NCBI GenBank assembly: GCA_002696035.1
Contig: NZQV01000007.1
Location: 62,001 to 126,000 of the forward strand
From: Balneola sp.
GTDB taxonomy: Bacteria; Bacteroidota; Rhodothermia; Balneolales; Balneolaceae
Length of the DNA stretch: 64,000 nt
Direction: 5' to 3'
Shown here: positions 46,717 through 54,178 of the stretch, piece by piece
Layout of the letters: each line of letters starts with the position of its first letter
Position numbering within the stretch: position 1 is the first letter of the stretch
The notes under the pieces: model-generated
What the model was told of the DNA's origin: nothing
Seen by the model: only the letters and a program-made list of their open reading frames with translations
Database searches by the model: none
Program-made: the position numbers and the translations under genes

Positions 46717-47637
46717 ATGAAATTCTACATAGGCGTCACAGATGATGAATGGTTCCACTTTCTGTCTCAGCAGCAGCCGGATGAGGTGAACTTTTGGCGT
46801 CCGAGAGATAAGTCTGATTTTAAGGTCATTCAGGAGGGAGCTCCTTTTCTGTTTAAGCTGCATAGTCCGAATAACTATATCGTAGGCGGGGGCTTTTTTG
46901 TAAAACATCTTTTTCTGCCACTTTCTTTAACCTGGGATGCTTTTGGTATCAAAAATGGAGCGGCTACTTACGATGGATTTCGGCAATCTATAATGAAATT
47001 CAGAGAGGGTGAAGGACTCAACCCTACTATTGGCAGTACCATTCTAACCGAGCCTTTTTTCTTTAAGCGTGAAGATTGGATTCCTATTCCAAGTAACTGG
47101 AGTAAGAACATTGTAAAGGGTAAATCATACAGCACGGAAGACCCCATAGGAGCAAGCGTCTGGGATCAGGTTAAGGAAAGACTGGGAGATCTTGATCGAA
47201 GAGAAGGGGAGCTGGTTATTAACGAACCGGGAGTCCAATATGGAAAAATGATAGAAATCCGTTCAAGAATTGGCCAGTGTGCATTCCGGGCGATGGTCAC
47301 AGATGCCTATAAATACCGCTGTGCCATCACCAAAGAGAAAACCTTGCCGGTCTTGGAGGCGGCTCATATCAAACCCTACTCTAACTCCGGCCCAAACCTA
47401 ACTAAGAATGGATTACTTTTGCGATCTGATATGCATATCCTTTTTGATAAAGGATACATGACCGTTACGGATGATCATCGGGTAGAAGTCAGCCAAAGAA
47501 TCAGAGAGGAGTACGAAAACGGGAAAGAATACTACGCCTACCACGGAGAAAAACTCCAAAACCTGCCGGAGCATAACTTGGACCAACCGTCTGCTGATTA
47601 TTTGCAATGGCATCAGCAGGAGATTTATTTGGGATGA
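46717..47637 (+). CDS. HNH endonuclease with N-terminal reader-like domain
   Basis: 306 aa. The C-terminal HNH (about 200-245) reads C202, AAHI with His217, then NGLLLRSDMHILFD with Asn231 and His240. This is the form seen in ScoMcrA-like type IV restriction enzymes. The N-terminal 130 residues (PFLFKLHSPNNYIVGGGFF; FFFKREDWIPIP) have the look of an EVE/ASCH/SBD-type base-reading domain. It would cut DNA with modified bases. The 102-bp gap to the SNF2 gene holds the divergent promoters. Confidence 0.85.
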   Translation: MKFYIGVTDDEWFHFLSQQQPDEVNFWRPRDKSDFKVIQEGAPFLFKLHSPNNYIVGGGFFVKHLFLPLSLTWDAFGIKNGAATYDGFRQSIMKFREGEGLNPTIGSTILTEPFFFKREDWIPIPSNWSKNIVKGKSYSTEDPIGASVWDQVKERLGDLDRREGELVINEPGVQYGKMIEIRSRIGQCAFRAMVTDAYKYRCAITKEKTLPVLEAAHIKPYSNSGPNLTKNGLLLRSDMHILFDKGYMTVTDDHRVEVSQRIREEYENGKEYYAYHGEKLQNLPEHNLDQPSADYLQWHQQEIYLG

Positions 47638-47641
47638 TTTT

Positions 47642-47692
47642 GTTCACTTTTTTACCATGTTCACGAATCGTGAACATAGGAATTTTGTGAAC
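47642..47692. promoter_or_regulatory. Symmetric four-half-site GTTCAC/GTGAAC element
   Basis: GTTCAC at 47642-47647 and 47659-47664, GTGAAC at 47670-47675 and 47687-47692. Both halves have a 17-bp step, so all four sites are exactly symmetric about 47667. The inner pair is a 9-bp-arm palindrome (ATGTTCACG/CGTGAACAT). It begins 4 nt after the HNH stop. It may be an operator for a dimer-of-dimers regulator or a structured 3' end. Confidence 0.55.
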
Positions 47693-47750
47693 AGAGTACG
47701 GATTTCCATACTATGCCATCCAAAAAGCAATAATTCAGTCAAATTCTGTG

Positions 47751-48095
47751 TCAGTGTAGCTTCATTTTGTTTGGATCTTCAGTTGATTCCGTATCAGCTA
47801 GTAAAAAAGACTCAACTTTTTGCTTAACCGGATTCAACCGATCTGCATGTTTCAAGGCCCATTTTTTCCATTTTACGAATTTCTGGAATTGCTCAACTGA
47901 AAGTGTATTGGCCAATAATTGTGTTTCGACTTCCTGTATATACTGATAGATATACTGGGATTGTGTGAAGGAGGTAGATGCTTGCTCCAAATCCCCTCTT
48001 TTTTGTTGTTCTAATTGCTCCTCACGTTGTTGGCGTTTCCTTATGATTCGCAGTTGTTCGTATCGTTTTTCCTGTTTTTCTCTTTCGATGCGCAA
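47751..48095 (-). CDS. Hypothetical basic coiled-coil protein
   Basis: 114 aa from a TTG start. The first half is a charged, Gln/Arg/Glu-rich coiled coil (EREKQEKRYEQLRIIRKRQQREEQLEQ). The frame stays open 60 nt upstream without an ATG, so the start is uncertain, or the gene is a 5'-truncated remnant. No family recognised. Confidence 0.4.
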   Translation of the reverse strand: MRIEREKQEKRYEQLRIIRKRQQREEQLEQQKRGDLEQASTSFTQSQYIYQYIQEVETQLLANTLSVEQFQKFVKWKKWALKHADRLNPVKQKVESFLLADTESTEDPNKMKLH

Positions 48096-48176
48096 TTTCT
48101 TAGCTTCCTCAGCAGTAAGTATTATAGTTTTAAAGATCTTTTTGTCATCTTTTACCTATATAAGATAAGGGAAGGT

Positions 48177-48195
48177 CCTGACACATTGTGTCAGG
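48177..48195 (+). terminator. Hairpin CCTGACAC/GTGTCAGG
   Basis: A perfect 8-bp stem with an ATT loop followed by GTCATTTTA. It lies upstream of the small coiled-coil gene and downstream of the PKD lipoprotein gene. It is a possible weak terminator. Confidence 0.5.
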
Positions 48196-48218
48196 GTCAT
48201 TTTATATAAACAGAAATA

Positions 48219-48241
48219 CCCTACGCTTATTAAGCGTAGGG
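48219..48241. terminator. Strong hairpin downstream of the PKD lipoprotein gene
   Basis: CCCTACGCTT (48219-48228) pairs perfectly with AAGCGTAGGG (48232-48241) around ATT. It lies 68 bp after the PKD gene stop in that gene's direction. Confidence 0.7.
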
Positions 48242-48308
48242 TCTTGGCAAGCCAAATAACTGAATAGAGTTAAATCACTTTAGAGAATGCTAAAAGCAAT
48301 AGGAATTA

Positions 48309-49061
48309 TTATTCCCATCCTAAAGTTAATTCAATTGTACTTTCTCCGGTTGTTAAAGAAACTGATTCTGGTGTCTCATCTAACCACTTATCTGTAATTG
48401 TAAAGAAATCGGTTGGAACATTTTCGATCAAATCATGTTCCGAAACATCTTCATCTCCTATTTGAAAAATAAAGTTTGTATCGAAGTCTATTCGACTTAA
48501 TTCTAATCCTGCACCTTCATATTCCCAACCTATTGGAAGATCAGATTTTTTAATATCAGAATAAGCTTCACCCATGCTATATCCTTCTCCCGAGTCGTTG
48601 ATGAAATTAACAAATACATCAGGTCCTGAGGTTGCATCCCATGCTTGACCACTGTCATTAGTAAATGGCATAGCGGAAACGCTCAATGTTTTGATAAACA
48701 TTTTTTTAGGTTCAATTGTAATTGTTTTGGTAATACTATCTTCTCCATCTGCATTTTCTGCAGTAAGTGTTACGGTAACTTCTCCGTACTCAGAATAAGT
48801 TTTGGTAGGATTTGATTCGTTACCAGTAGTACCATCCCCAAATTCCCATGTGTAACTATCAGCGTCTGTTGAAGAATTATTAAATTGAACTTCACCATCT
48901 GTAAAAGTATCTCCATCCACACTAAAAGAAGCAGTCGGAAGTTCTAGAGGTTCTTCTTCCTGTTCTTCCTCAGAAGGACCTGTAGAATTTGAGCTACAGG
49001 AGGCAAAAAGGGATAGAGATAATAGAAGTATTGATAGAGTAATTAGTTGTCGATAATGCAT
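48309..49061 (-). CDS. PKD-domain lipoprotein
   Basis: 250 aa with lipobox LFASC (Cys22) and an acidic spacer (EEEQEEEPLE). A PKD domain lies at about 40-117 with the signature YTWEFGDGTTG and the closing YGEVTVTLTAENADG. The C-terminal 130 residues are beta-rich and unrecognised. PKD domains mediate protein or polysaccharide contacts at the surface. It is unrelated in kind to the defence cargo and may be island luggage. Confidence 0.85.
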   Translation of the reverse strand: MHYRQLITLSILLLSLSLFASCSSNSTGPSEEEQEEEPLELPTASFSVDGDTFTDGEVQFNNSSTDADSYTWEFGDGTTGNESNPTKTYSEYGEVTVTLTAENADGEDSITKTITIEPKKMFIKTLSVSAMPFTNDSGQAWDATSGPDVFVNFINDSGEGYSMGEAYSDIKKSDLPIGWEYEGAGLELSRIDFDTNFIFQIGDEDVSEHDLIENVPTDFFTITDKWLDETPESVSLTTGESTIELTLGWE

Positions 49062-49431
49062 TATAAAGATGATATTTTGGCACTAATTATGTGGCTCACC
49101 GGTAAATATTTTCATATTTTTTTCATGATTATATCCAGCCAACGATTTAGCTCTCAAGATTGCCACGTTATTTAAGAGGCGGAATATCTAAAATGATCCT
49201 TCCATTCACAAGGTAAATATTAAAAAATATTAATATTTAAGCGTATAGCATTTATTCTTTTTCCAAGCGCCTCTGTTGGGAAAGGTAAGCCGAGACTAAC
49301 CGGTCCGGGTAAAAAAAAGAGATGAATTCCGACTATTGAATAATTCTACGGAGTTATATGAGTAAGTCGGAATAAAGAGAGTTCTCATGATTCAATTATT
49401 TTGAACAAAGGTAAATCAACACCTGATATTT
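49062..49431. other. 370-bp gene-free stretch
   Basis: AT-rich. It holds a 9-bp inverted repeat (ATTCCGACT at 49326-49334, AGTCGGAAT at 49365-49373) that encloses a 30-nt loop. It also holds presumed promoter sequence for the PKD gene. No open frame of note. Confidence 0.5.
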
Positions 49432-50970
49432 TTAACCAAAAACCTCAGTATAAGCCTCTTCGAGCATTTCAACCTCATCACTGGTAAGACTTGCAAACTC
49501 TTTGTTCTTTGCTCTGTTGGATAGTAGACCATAATTCTGTCGCAGAAAACCAATGAGATTCTCTATGGTTTTGTCCGGCATATCAAAATGTTCCTGTATG
49601 AAGTTTCTCATTTTGTCATGATTCTCAAGGTACTGCACTTCTTCCGGTAGTGTTTTTAATACCGTTTCCTCTACACATTGGTAAAGAAATTCTGCCTGTT
49701 TGGTGGCATCAAAGTAGCGGTATAAGTCGATGGTTTCATTTAGAACTTCAACATTACCATCCGGAGTTGACTTCCACTTAATGAAGTCAAGGCGTGGTTT
49801 CGAGAACGATTCTAAAACTTTTTTGTACTCATCAATCCGATCTAAAATCACTGCTGAAACTGGGAAAATGAGTCCTTTAGGTGAAAAAACTTTTCTGGCC
49901 AGCACATGATGAAAGATATACCGGTGCACACGCCCGTTCCCATCAGCAAAAGGGTGGATGAAAACAAATCCAAAGGCTATAAGTGTAGCCGCAAAAACAG
50001 GATCATATTCACTGTCAATTAGAGACTTATTGGCCTTTAATAGTCCTCCTATGAGCTGAGGTATATCTTGCCATCTGGCAGAGATATGATCAGGAACGGG
50101 TAACTTACTCACACGGTCATGAACACCAACAAACCCTCCCTCTGCACGCCACCCCATTTCCACAAATCGTCTGTCTTCAATTACAATTTCTTGTAAACGC
50201 AGCAGTTCGTCTTCTGTGAGATCTTTTTGTCCGGCCTGTCCGATTGCTTTGCCCCAGCGCTGCGCTCTGTTTTCGGGAGGGGTTTCTCCTTCAATCGCGT
50301 ATGAAGCTTTAGAATCTTTTAATAACAGAAAAGCTGTAGCCCGTGACAATAGATCCGGATGTACTTTTCCAATTGTATCCTTTACTTTTTTCTCCAGCTC
50401 ATCGACGCTAAAGCGTTCAAGAATTTCAGTACGATGTATTAATGGACAGAAATCTTTGTTTCCCGGCAGATTGTTCCAAACGCGATGTCGCTGGGATCTT
50501 TCTTTAGGGCCCGGATATTGTAAGCTTGGGTCGAGCGCCTCAATATAGTTGCCAACCTGAGTATCTTCTATATCTAATCGCTTATTTGTAAGCCACTCAT
50601 AGAAAAACCAAATTCGTCTGCTGTTCCGGCCTGTGGGCTGATCATTTACAATCGCTTCAATTTCTTTTATATCTACGGTCTCAAAAATTCTTTTAAGTAT
50701 GAGCAAGTCTACTCCCTCATACCTGAAAGCAAAGGTAAGGTGACCAAGAAGGGTAGGAGTCGGTTCCTGTACTGTTTTAAATACGCGCCACTTACCTTCT
50801 ATATAGCTTCTGTGCTTGTCACTTATAGCTGATATCAAATCAGGTAAGGGGACTTCTAATTCATAGTGATGGATTAAAGCACTATATCCAGCGAGCTTCA
50901 TTCCGGTTTCTGGAAGGGCATAATTCCTGAAAACGGTTATACTTTCTTCAAATCGATTACTTTCGGCCAT
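49432..50970 (-). CDS. Fic-domain AMP-transferase (class II, SoFic-like candidate)
   Basis: 512 aa. The Fic core motif is complete: HPFADGNGRVHR at 339-350, so nucleotide transfer to a protein target is expected. An N-terminal-side inhibitory helix motif (S/T)xxxE(G/N) reads SYAIEG at 223-228, which places it in class II. A winged-helix-like C-terminus follows. Single-gene Fic proteins (SoFic) have been reported as anti-phage; I suggest, but cannot prove, that this is one. Three ATCGATTACT repeats at its start suggest autoregulation. Confidence 0.88.
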   Translation of the reverse strand: MAESNRFEESITVFRNYALPETGMKLAGYSALIHHYELEVPLPDLISAISDKHRSYIEGKWRVFKTVQEPTPTLLGHLTFAFRYEGVDLLILKRIFETVDIKEIEAIVNDQPTGRNSRRIWFFYEWLTNKRLDIEDTQVGNYIEALDPSLQYPGPKERSQRHRVWNNLPGNKDFCPLIHRTEILERFSVDELEKKVKDTIGKVHPDLLSRATAFLLLKDSKASYAIEGETPPENRAQRWGKAIGQAGQKDLTEDELLRLQEIVIEDRRFVEMGWRAEGGFVGVHDRVSKLPVPDHISARWQDIPQLIGGLLKANKSLIDSEYDPVFAATLIAFGFVFIHPFADGNGRVHRYIFHHVLARKVFSPKGLIFPVSAVILDRIDEYKKVLESFSKPRLDFIKWKSTPDGNVEVLNETIDLYRYFDATKQAEFLYQCVEETVLKTLPEEVQYLENHDKMRNFIQEHFDMPDKTIENLIGFLRQNYGLLSNRAKNKEFASLTSDEVEMLEEAYTEVFG

Positions 50971-51028
50971 GATTTACAAATATCGATTACTATTTACTTT
51001 TGTAATAATATCGTTAAAATCGATTACT
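50952..51028. promoter_or_regulatory. ATCGATTACT iterons at the fic promoter
   Basis: ATCGATTACT occurs at 50952-50961 (inside the first fic codons), 50982-50991 and 51019-51028, all in one orientation. They surround the fic start and are good candidates for autoregulatory binding sites. The rest of 50971-51436 holds arm-type sites, attR and a terminator. Confidence 0.55.
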
Positions 51029-51277
51029 TTTTATAAAAAATGTTTATAAATAGGGGTTATTTATTTAAAATGGTTATTTTTAAAGTAAACCTGATTTATA
51101 CCTGATAGGGAATATTTGGTTAACAATGTCGCTTTATTGTCTAATAATCCTTTACATATTTGACTTGGTTTAAACGGTTGGATTGTTTGAATAGATTTGA
51201 GAAAAGGAAAGGTTGATGAACGCACAGAATGATAAGAAGAACCAAAATGACACCAATTCACCGGTGAACTAAAAAAC

Positions 51278-51296
51278 GGGTACATTACTGGGTACA
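51278..51296. promoter_or_regulatory. Integrase arm-type repeats (GGGTACA), right end
   Basis: GGGTACA at 51278 and 51290, a 12-bp step as at 20881/20893, with the same flanking AATT. A further copy at 51449-51455 lies just outside attR, before the broken integrase. Matching sites at both ends support a role in integration or excision. Confidence 0.6.
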
Positions 51297-51344
51297 ATTG
51301 TTTAATAATCGGGCTTATAAAGGCTCATAAGCGGATTTATAGCA

Positions 51345-51391
51345 TGACTGTTAATCAATTGGTCGTAGGTTCGAATCCTACCCGGGGAGCA
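51345..51391 (+). repeat. attR (tRNA-Asn 3' half)
   Basis: 47-bp exact copy of 20695-20741. No 5' half is present, so it is not a functional tRNA. It marks the right end of the island. Confidence 0.93.
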
Positions 51392-51397
51392 TTGCGC

Positions 51398-51434
51398 AAG
51401 CCTTAAACGCTATTTAAATATGCGTTTAAGGCTT
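51398..51434 (+). terminator. Terminator beyond attR
   Basis: AAGCCTTAAACGC (51398-51410) pairs with GCGTTTAAGGCTT (51422-51434) and continues into a T-tract. It sits at the same distance from the att repeat as a tRNA terminator should, so it is probably the older terminator of tRNA-Asn, displaced by the island. Confidence 0.75.
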
Positions 51435-51436
51435 TT

Positions 51437-51751
51437 TTGCTTTTAAGTGGGTACAACAAAATTACAACACTCCCTATAGCTCCCCATCCGGGTAAATACA
51501 AAAAAAGCCAACCGGTTCGTGGTATGAGGGTGTATCGGGAATTTAAGCGATACTGTAAGGAAGCAGAAATTCCTACCTCTCGTACTTTACATGGAATGAG
51601 ACATCAGGCCGTTACTACATGGATTGAGAAAGGTTTTTACACGGCTGAAGCGAGCTATATGGCCGGGCATTCGAGTCAGAAAGTGACGGAAAAATATACT
51701 CACTTGACTGTTAGTCGTTTGAAGGATAAGATGGTAGCTATTTCTAAATAA
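51437..51751 (+). pseudogene. C-terminal remnant of a second tyrosine integrase
   Basis: Only the end of the catalytic domain remains. Homology begins near 51515 (MRVYREFKRYCKEAEI), followed by LHGMRH (His and Arg), AGHSS (His) and the nucleophile region EKYTHL. The Arg I box and all N-terminal domains are missing. It differs in sequence from the intact island integrase. It lies just outside attR where an integrase would sit, so it is a relic of an earlier element in the same tRNA site. Confidence 0.8.
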
Positions 51752-51844
51752 TAAAAAACAGTATCTTAAAATGAAATTACCTTTCTAAAACAGATTGTTT
51801 AGGATAAAAATTGTTTGAAACTTTATTTTAAAATCGATTAAATT

Positions 51845-52486
51845 CTATCCTCTTCTCATTTCTGCGCGGGCATTTTCAATTGCTTTTTGAAGGTTTTGTA
51901 ATTCATATTTTAACTGAGTTCCATTGTTCACTACTTTATCAGATATCGGAGTTATAGAATCCATTCCATCACTGGTCAAATCATTAGATAGAAATCTCTG
52001 GATCTCATTTATGTCAGATACATAAGTCTGAAATGCTTCTTTTACGCCGATGTTATTCTGGGCAATCTTGTCGTAGGTTTCACCAAGTGCGGCACGCCTT
52101 TCATCACTCTTTTTTTGAATCTCGGTATTATCGTAATTTTGTTTGTCGCTATCCCATTCTTTAAAATAAGCTTTTCCACTGGCCTCCATTTCGGCAGCAT
52201 GTTTAGAGAAATCTTTCTCCATTTCTTTAATCTTAGATGCATTTCCTGAAAAAAGATCAAAGGCTTTCTTCGTATCTGCCTGACCCGGTTTCGTTAATTC
52301 ATCAAGGGAGGCTCCGATGGCATCGAGTTGTACAACAACTAACTTGATGTCGTCATCTACTATTTGCATTGAAGATTGAACGTCTTCAGACCGTTGCATA
52401 CCGGTAGTTGAACAACTTGCTACAATAAATACAGTTGCCAAAGAATACAGTAACAGAATATTACCAGACTTCATTAATTTTTTCAT
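51845..52486 (-). CDS. DUF2959-family lipoprotein
   Basis: 213 aa from ATG 52486, chosen because it gives a lipoprotein signal (LLLYSLATVFIVASC). The mature part is a long helical, charged protein typical of DUF2959. The function of the family is unknown. It opens a run of stress/envelope genes on the minus strand. Confidence 0.8.
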   Translation of the reverse strand: MKKLMKSGNILLLYSLATVFIVASCSTTGMQRSEDVQSSMQIVDDDIKLVVVQLDAIGASLDELTKPGQADTKKAFDLFSGNASKIKEMEKDFSKHAAEMEASGKAYFKEWDSDKQNYDNTEIQKKSDERRAALGETYDKIAQNNIGVKEAFQTYVSDINEIQRFLSNDLTSDGMDSITPISDKVVNNGTQLKYELQNLQKAIENARAEMRRG

Positions 52487-52641
52487 GATCGTAAACATTA
52501 GTTCCCACAACTTGCGGGTTAGCCGTGAAATTATTCTCACAGCACAAATATCTATATACTACAGTTATGTGCCCTTACATTAAGCTTTCTGAGGATTACA
52601 TAGATTACTGATTATAACTACTCCCCTTGAGAAGTTAGCTT

Positions 52642-53247
52642 CTATTCTCTGGCACGGGCAGTGTGAGGCTTGGATAGTTGTTCAGCATTTTTAGTACGTT
52701 CTTTTTTTAAACGTTTAAAATAGGAAGGTGTAAGTCCTGTGACCTTTTTAAACTGAGCGAGCAGATAGTTCTTATTTTTATAGTTAAGTGAATCTGCAAT
52801 TTCCGAAAGAGATATTTCATCATAAAGAAGAAGCTCTTTGGCTCGTTCTATTTTTTGGTTGATGATAAACTGAAGAACGGATACTCCTTTTACGTCAGAA
52901 AAGATTTTTAGAAGAGATTCATCTCCCGAGATGGCGTGCTTATTGATGAGATCAGTAAAATTTAGTTTTGGCAGGTTCTCCGAATAATGGACTACTTCAA
53001 TAATGGTATTTATGATTTTATCTATCAGCATACTTTCACTTTCGTTGAGTAAAACCATGCCCGATTTCAGTAATTTATTTTTTAATAGATCGTATTGTTC
53101 TACTGTGATCTGCTCATGAAATTCTAAGGCACCATGGGGTGTAATTTTATAGTTAAGCCCCAGGTCTTCGATCTCGGATTTAACAATCATCTTACATCGC
53201 AGGCTCACCATGTATTTTACATAGAGTTTATTGCTTACGAACTCCAT
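52642..53247 (-). CDS. Short AraC-type transcriptional regulator
   Basis: 201 aa from ATG 53247 (11 codons into the longer frame). The C-terminal third is an AraC double helix-turn-helix: QKIERAKELLLYDEISLSEIADSLNYKNKNYLLAQFKKVTGLTPSYFKR. The N-terminal part (LYVKYMVSLRCKMIVKSEIEDLG) is a small sensor-like domain found in Bacteroidota regulators that lack the cupin domain. It may govern the neighbouring stress genes. Confidence 0.85.
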   Translation of the reverse strand: MEFVSNKLYVKYMVSLRCKMIVKSEIEDLGLNYKITPHGALEFHEQITVEQYDLLKNKLLKSGMVLLNESESMLIDKIINTIIEVVHYSENLPKLNFTDLINKHAISGDESLLKIFSDVKGVSVLQFIINQKIERAKELLLYDEISLSEIADSLNYKNKNYLLAQFKKVTGLTPSYFKRLKKERTKNAEQLSKPHTARARE

Positions 53248-53280
53248 TTCGCAATCCTTATTTCTGCCTGAACTAATCAT

Positions 53281-53632
53281 AAAACAATCCGCATTTCATG
53301 ACATTAAAGTTGATTTGATAATAAAAATCTTGACATAAAAAAGACGTTAAGTTTTCAAGATTAACGCCCTGGTTTATTCGGGGTACAAATTTGTTTTGAT
53401 ATAAAATGATTGGGTTTCCTGTGTATCAGGACAAATTCTTGTCCTTTTTCTTGTTTTAATTTTGGCTGCTGATTTACCTTAAGAGGTATATTGTATCATT
53501 AAGTAAATAATAGGAAAATCTTTTCATTGTACTCTTATAATATTATGAAAAAGTGATACAGAACTTACAGATGTATCAGAATCCGTTTCCGGTTATTCTG
53601 AAATTATTTGGTTTCACACAGGGGGTGGGGGA
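53281..53632. other. 352-bp gene-free stretch
   Basis: AT-rich and unstructured to the eye. It contains the promoter region of the AraC gene. I see no open frame, repeat or RNA gene. Confidence 0.4.
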
Positions 53633-53989
53633 TTAACTCACATCCTCATATCCGCTTTTAATGATTGTTGATATCATTTTAAATCGGTTGTTTGCCTTGA
53701 TTGAATTAGGGGAGTGAGCTGGGATGATGATGGATTGTCCGGTCTCAAGAAGCTGTGAATTGCCATCGATAATAATTTCTGCCTTTCCGTCAATAATTTG
53801 AATAAAGGTATCGAAAGGCGATGTTTTTTCTTCCAGTTTCTCACCGGTGTCAAACGAAACCGCACTGATGTTCCCGGTTGATTTCTTGATGATAGTTTTT
53901 ATAACCACCGAATCAGGAACATATTCAATAATCTCAACAATGATCAATGCCTTCGATTTTTCAAACTCTAAAACTTCCTTTGTCTTCAT
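53633..53989 (-). CDS. Small cupin-fold protein
   Basis: 118 aa from ATG 53989 (MKTKEVLEFEKSK). A single cupin domain: SPFDTFIQIIDGKAEIIIDGNSQLLETGQSIIIPAHSPNSIKA. The metal-binding histidines of motif 1 are replaced (SPFDTFIQ), with one His in motif 2, so it may bind a ligand without redox chemistry. Role unknown. Confidence 0.75.
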   Translation of the reverse strand: MKTKEVLEFEKSKALIIVEIIEYVPDSVVIKTIIKKSTGNISAVSFDTGEKLEEKTSPFDTFIQIIDGKAEIIIDGNSQLLETGQSIIIPAHSPNSIKANNRFKMISTIIKSGYEDVS

Positions 53990-54178
53990 AATGACATAAC
54001 TTATTAGGGGGTTAACCTCATTAGGTGGCATCAACTACCAAATTTCTCTGTAGTTAATTTCTGCCAATTATCTTGGTATCACCTTGTAAGATTGGGATAT
54101 TTTATTCCCTTTGCGTTACAGATATTATTGTGATGGTTACAGGGATCACAGATTTCCAGGTTTATTATTTTTGAGAGG

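Larger units (their letters stand above)
20695..51391. mobile_element. Integrative genomic island inserted in tRNA-Asn (30,650 bp)
   Basis: The island is bounded by identical 47-bp repeats of the tRNA-Asn 3' half (20695-20741 and 51345-51391). It has a tyrosine integrase 240 bp inside the left end, an excisionase-like protein and two replication-type winged-helix proteins. No conjugation genes are visible, so it resembles a phage-satellite or mobilisable defence island rather than an ICE. Cargo: type I restriction-modification, a PLD/RecQ/SNF2/Hsp70 cluster, HNH and Fic proteins. Base composition swings sharply between cargo blocks. Confidence 0.93.

Noticed and set aside
32375-47637. Dpd (7-deazaguanine DNA modification) or DISARM system
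   Set aside because: Shares SNF2, RecQ-like and PLD parts, but no tRNA-guanine transglycosylase-like dpdA and no drmA/drmB or linked methylase is visible. The type I methylase belongs to its own operon.
51061-51297. 78-codon minus frame between fic and attR
   Set aside because: Covers arm-type repeats and AT-rich DNA; no protein-like pattern.
51345-51391. Second tRNA-Asn gene
   Set aside because: Only the 3' half is present; no D-arm or acceptor 5' strand.
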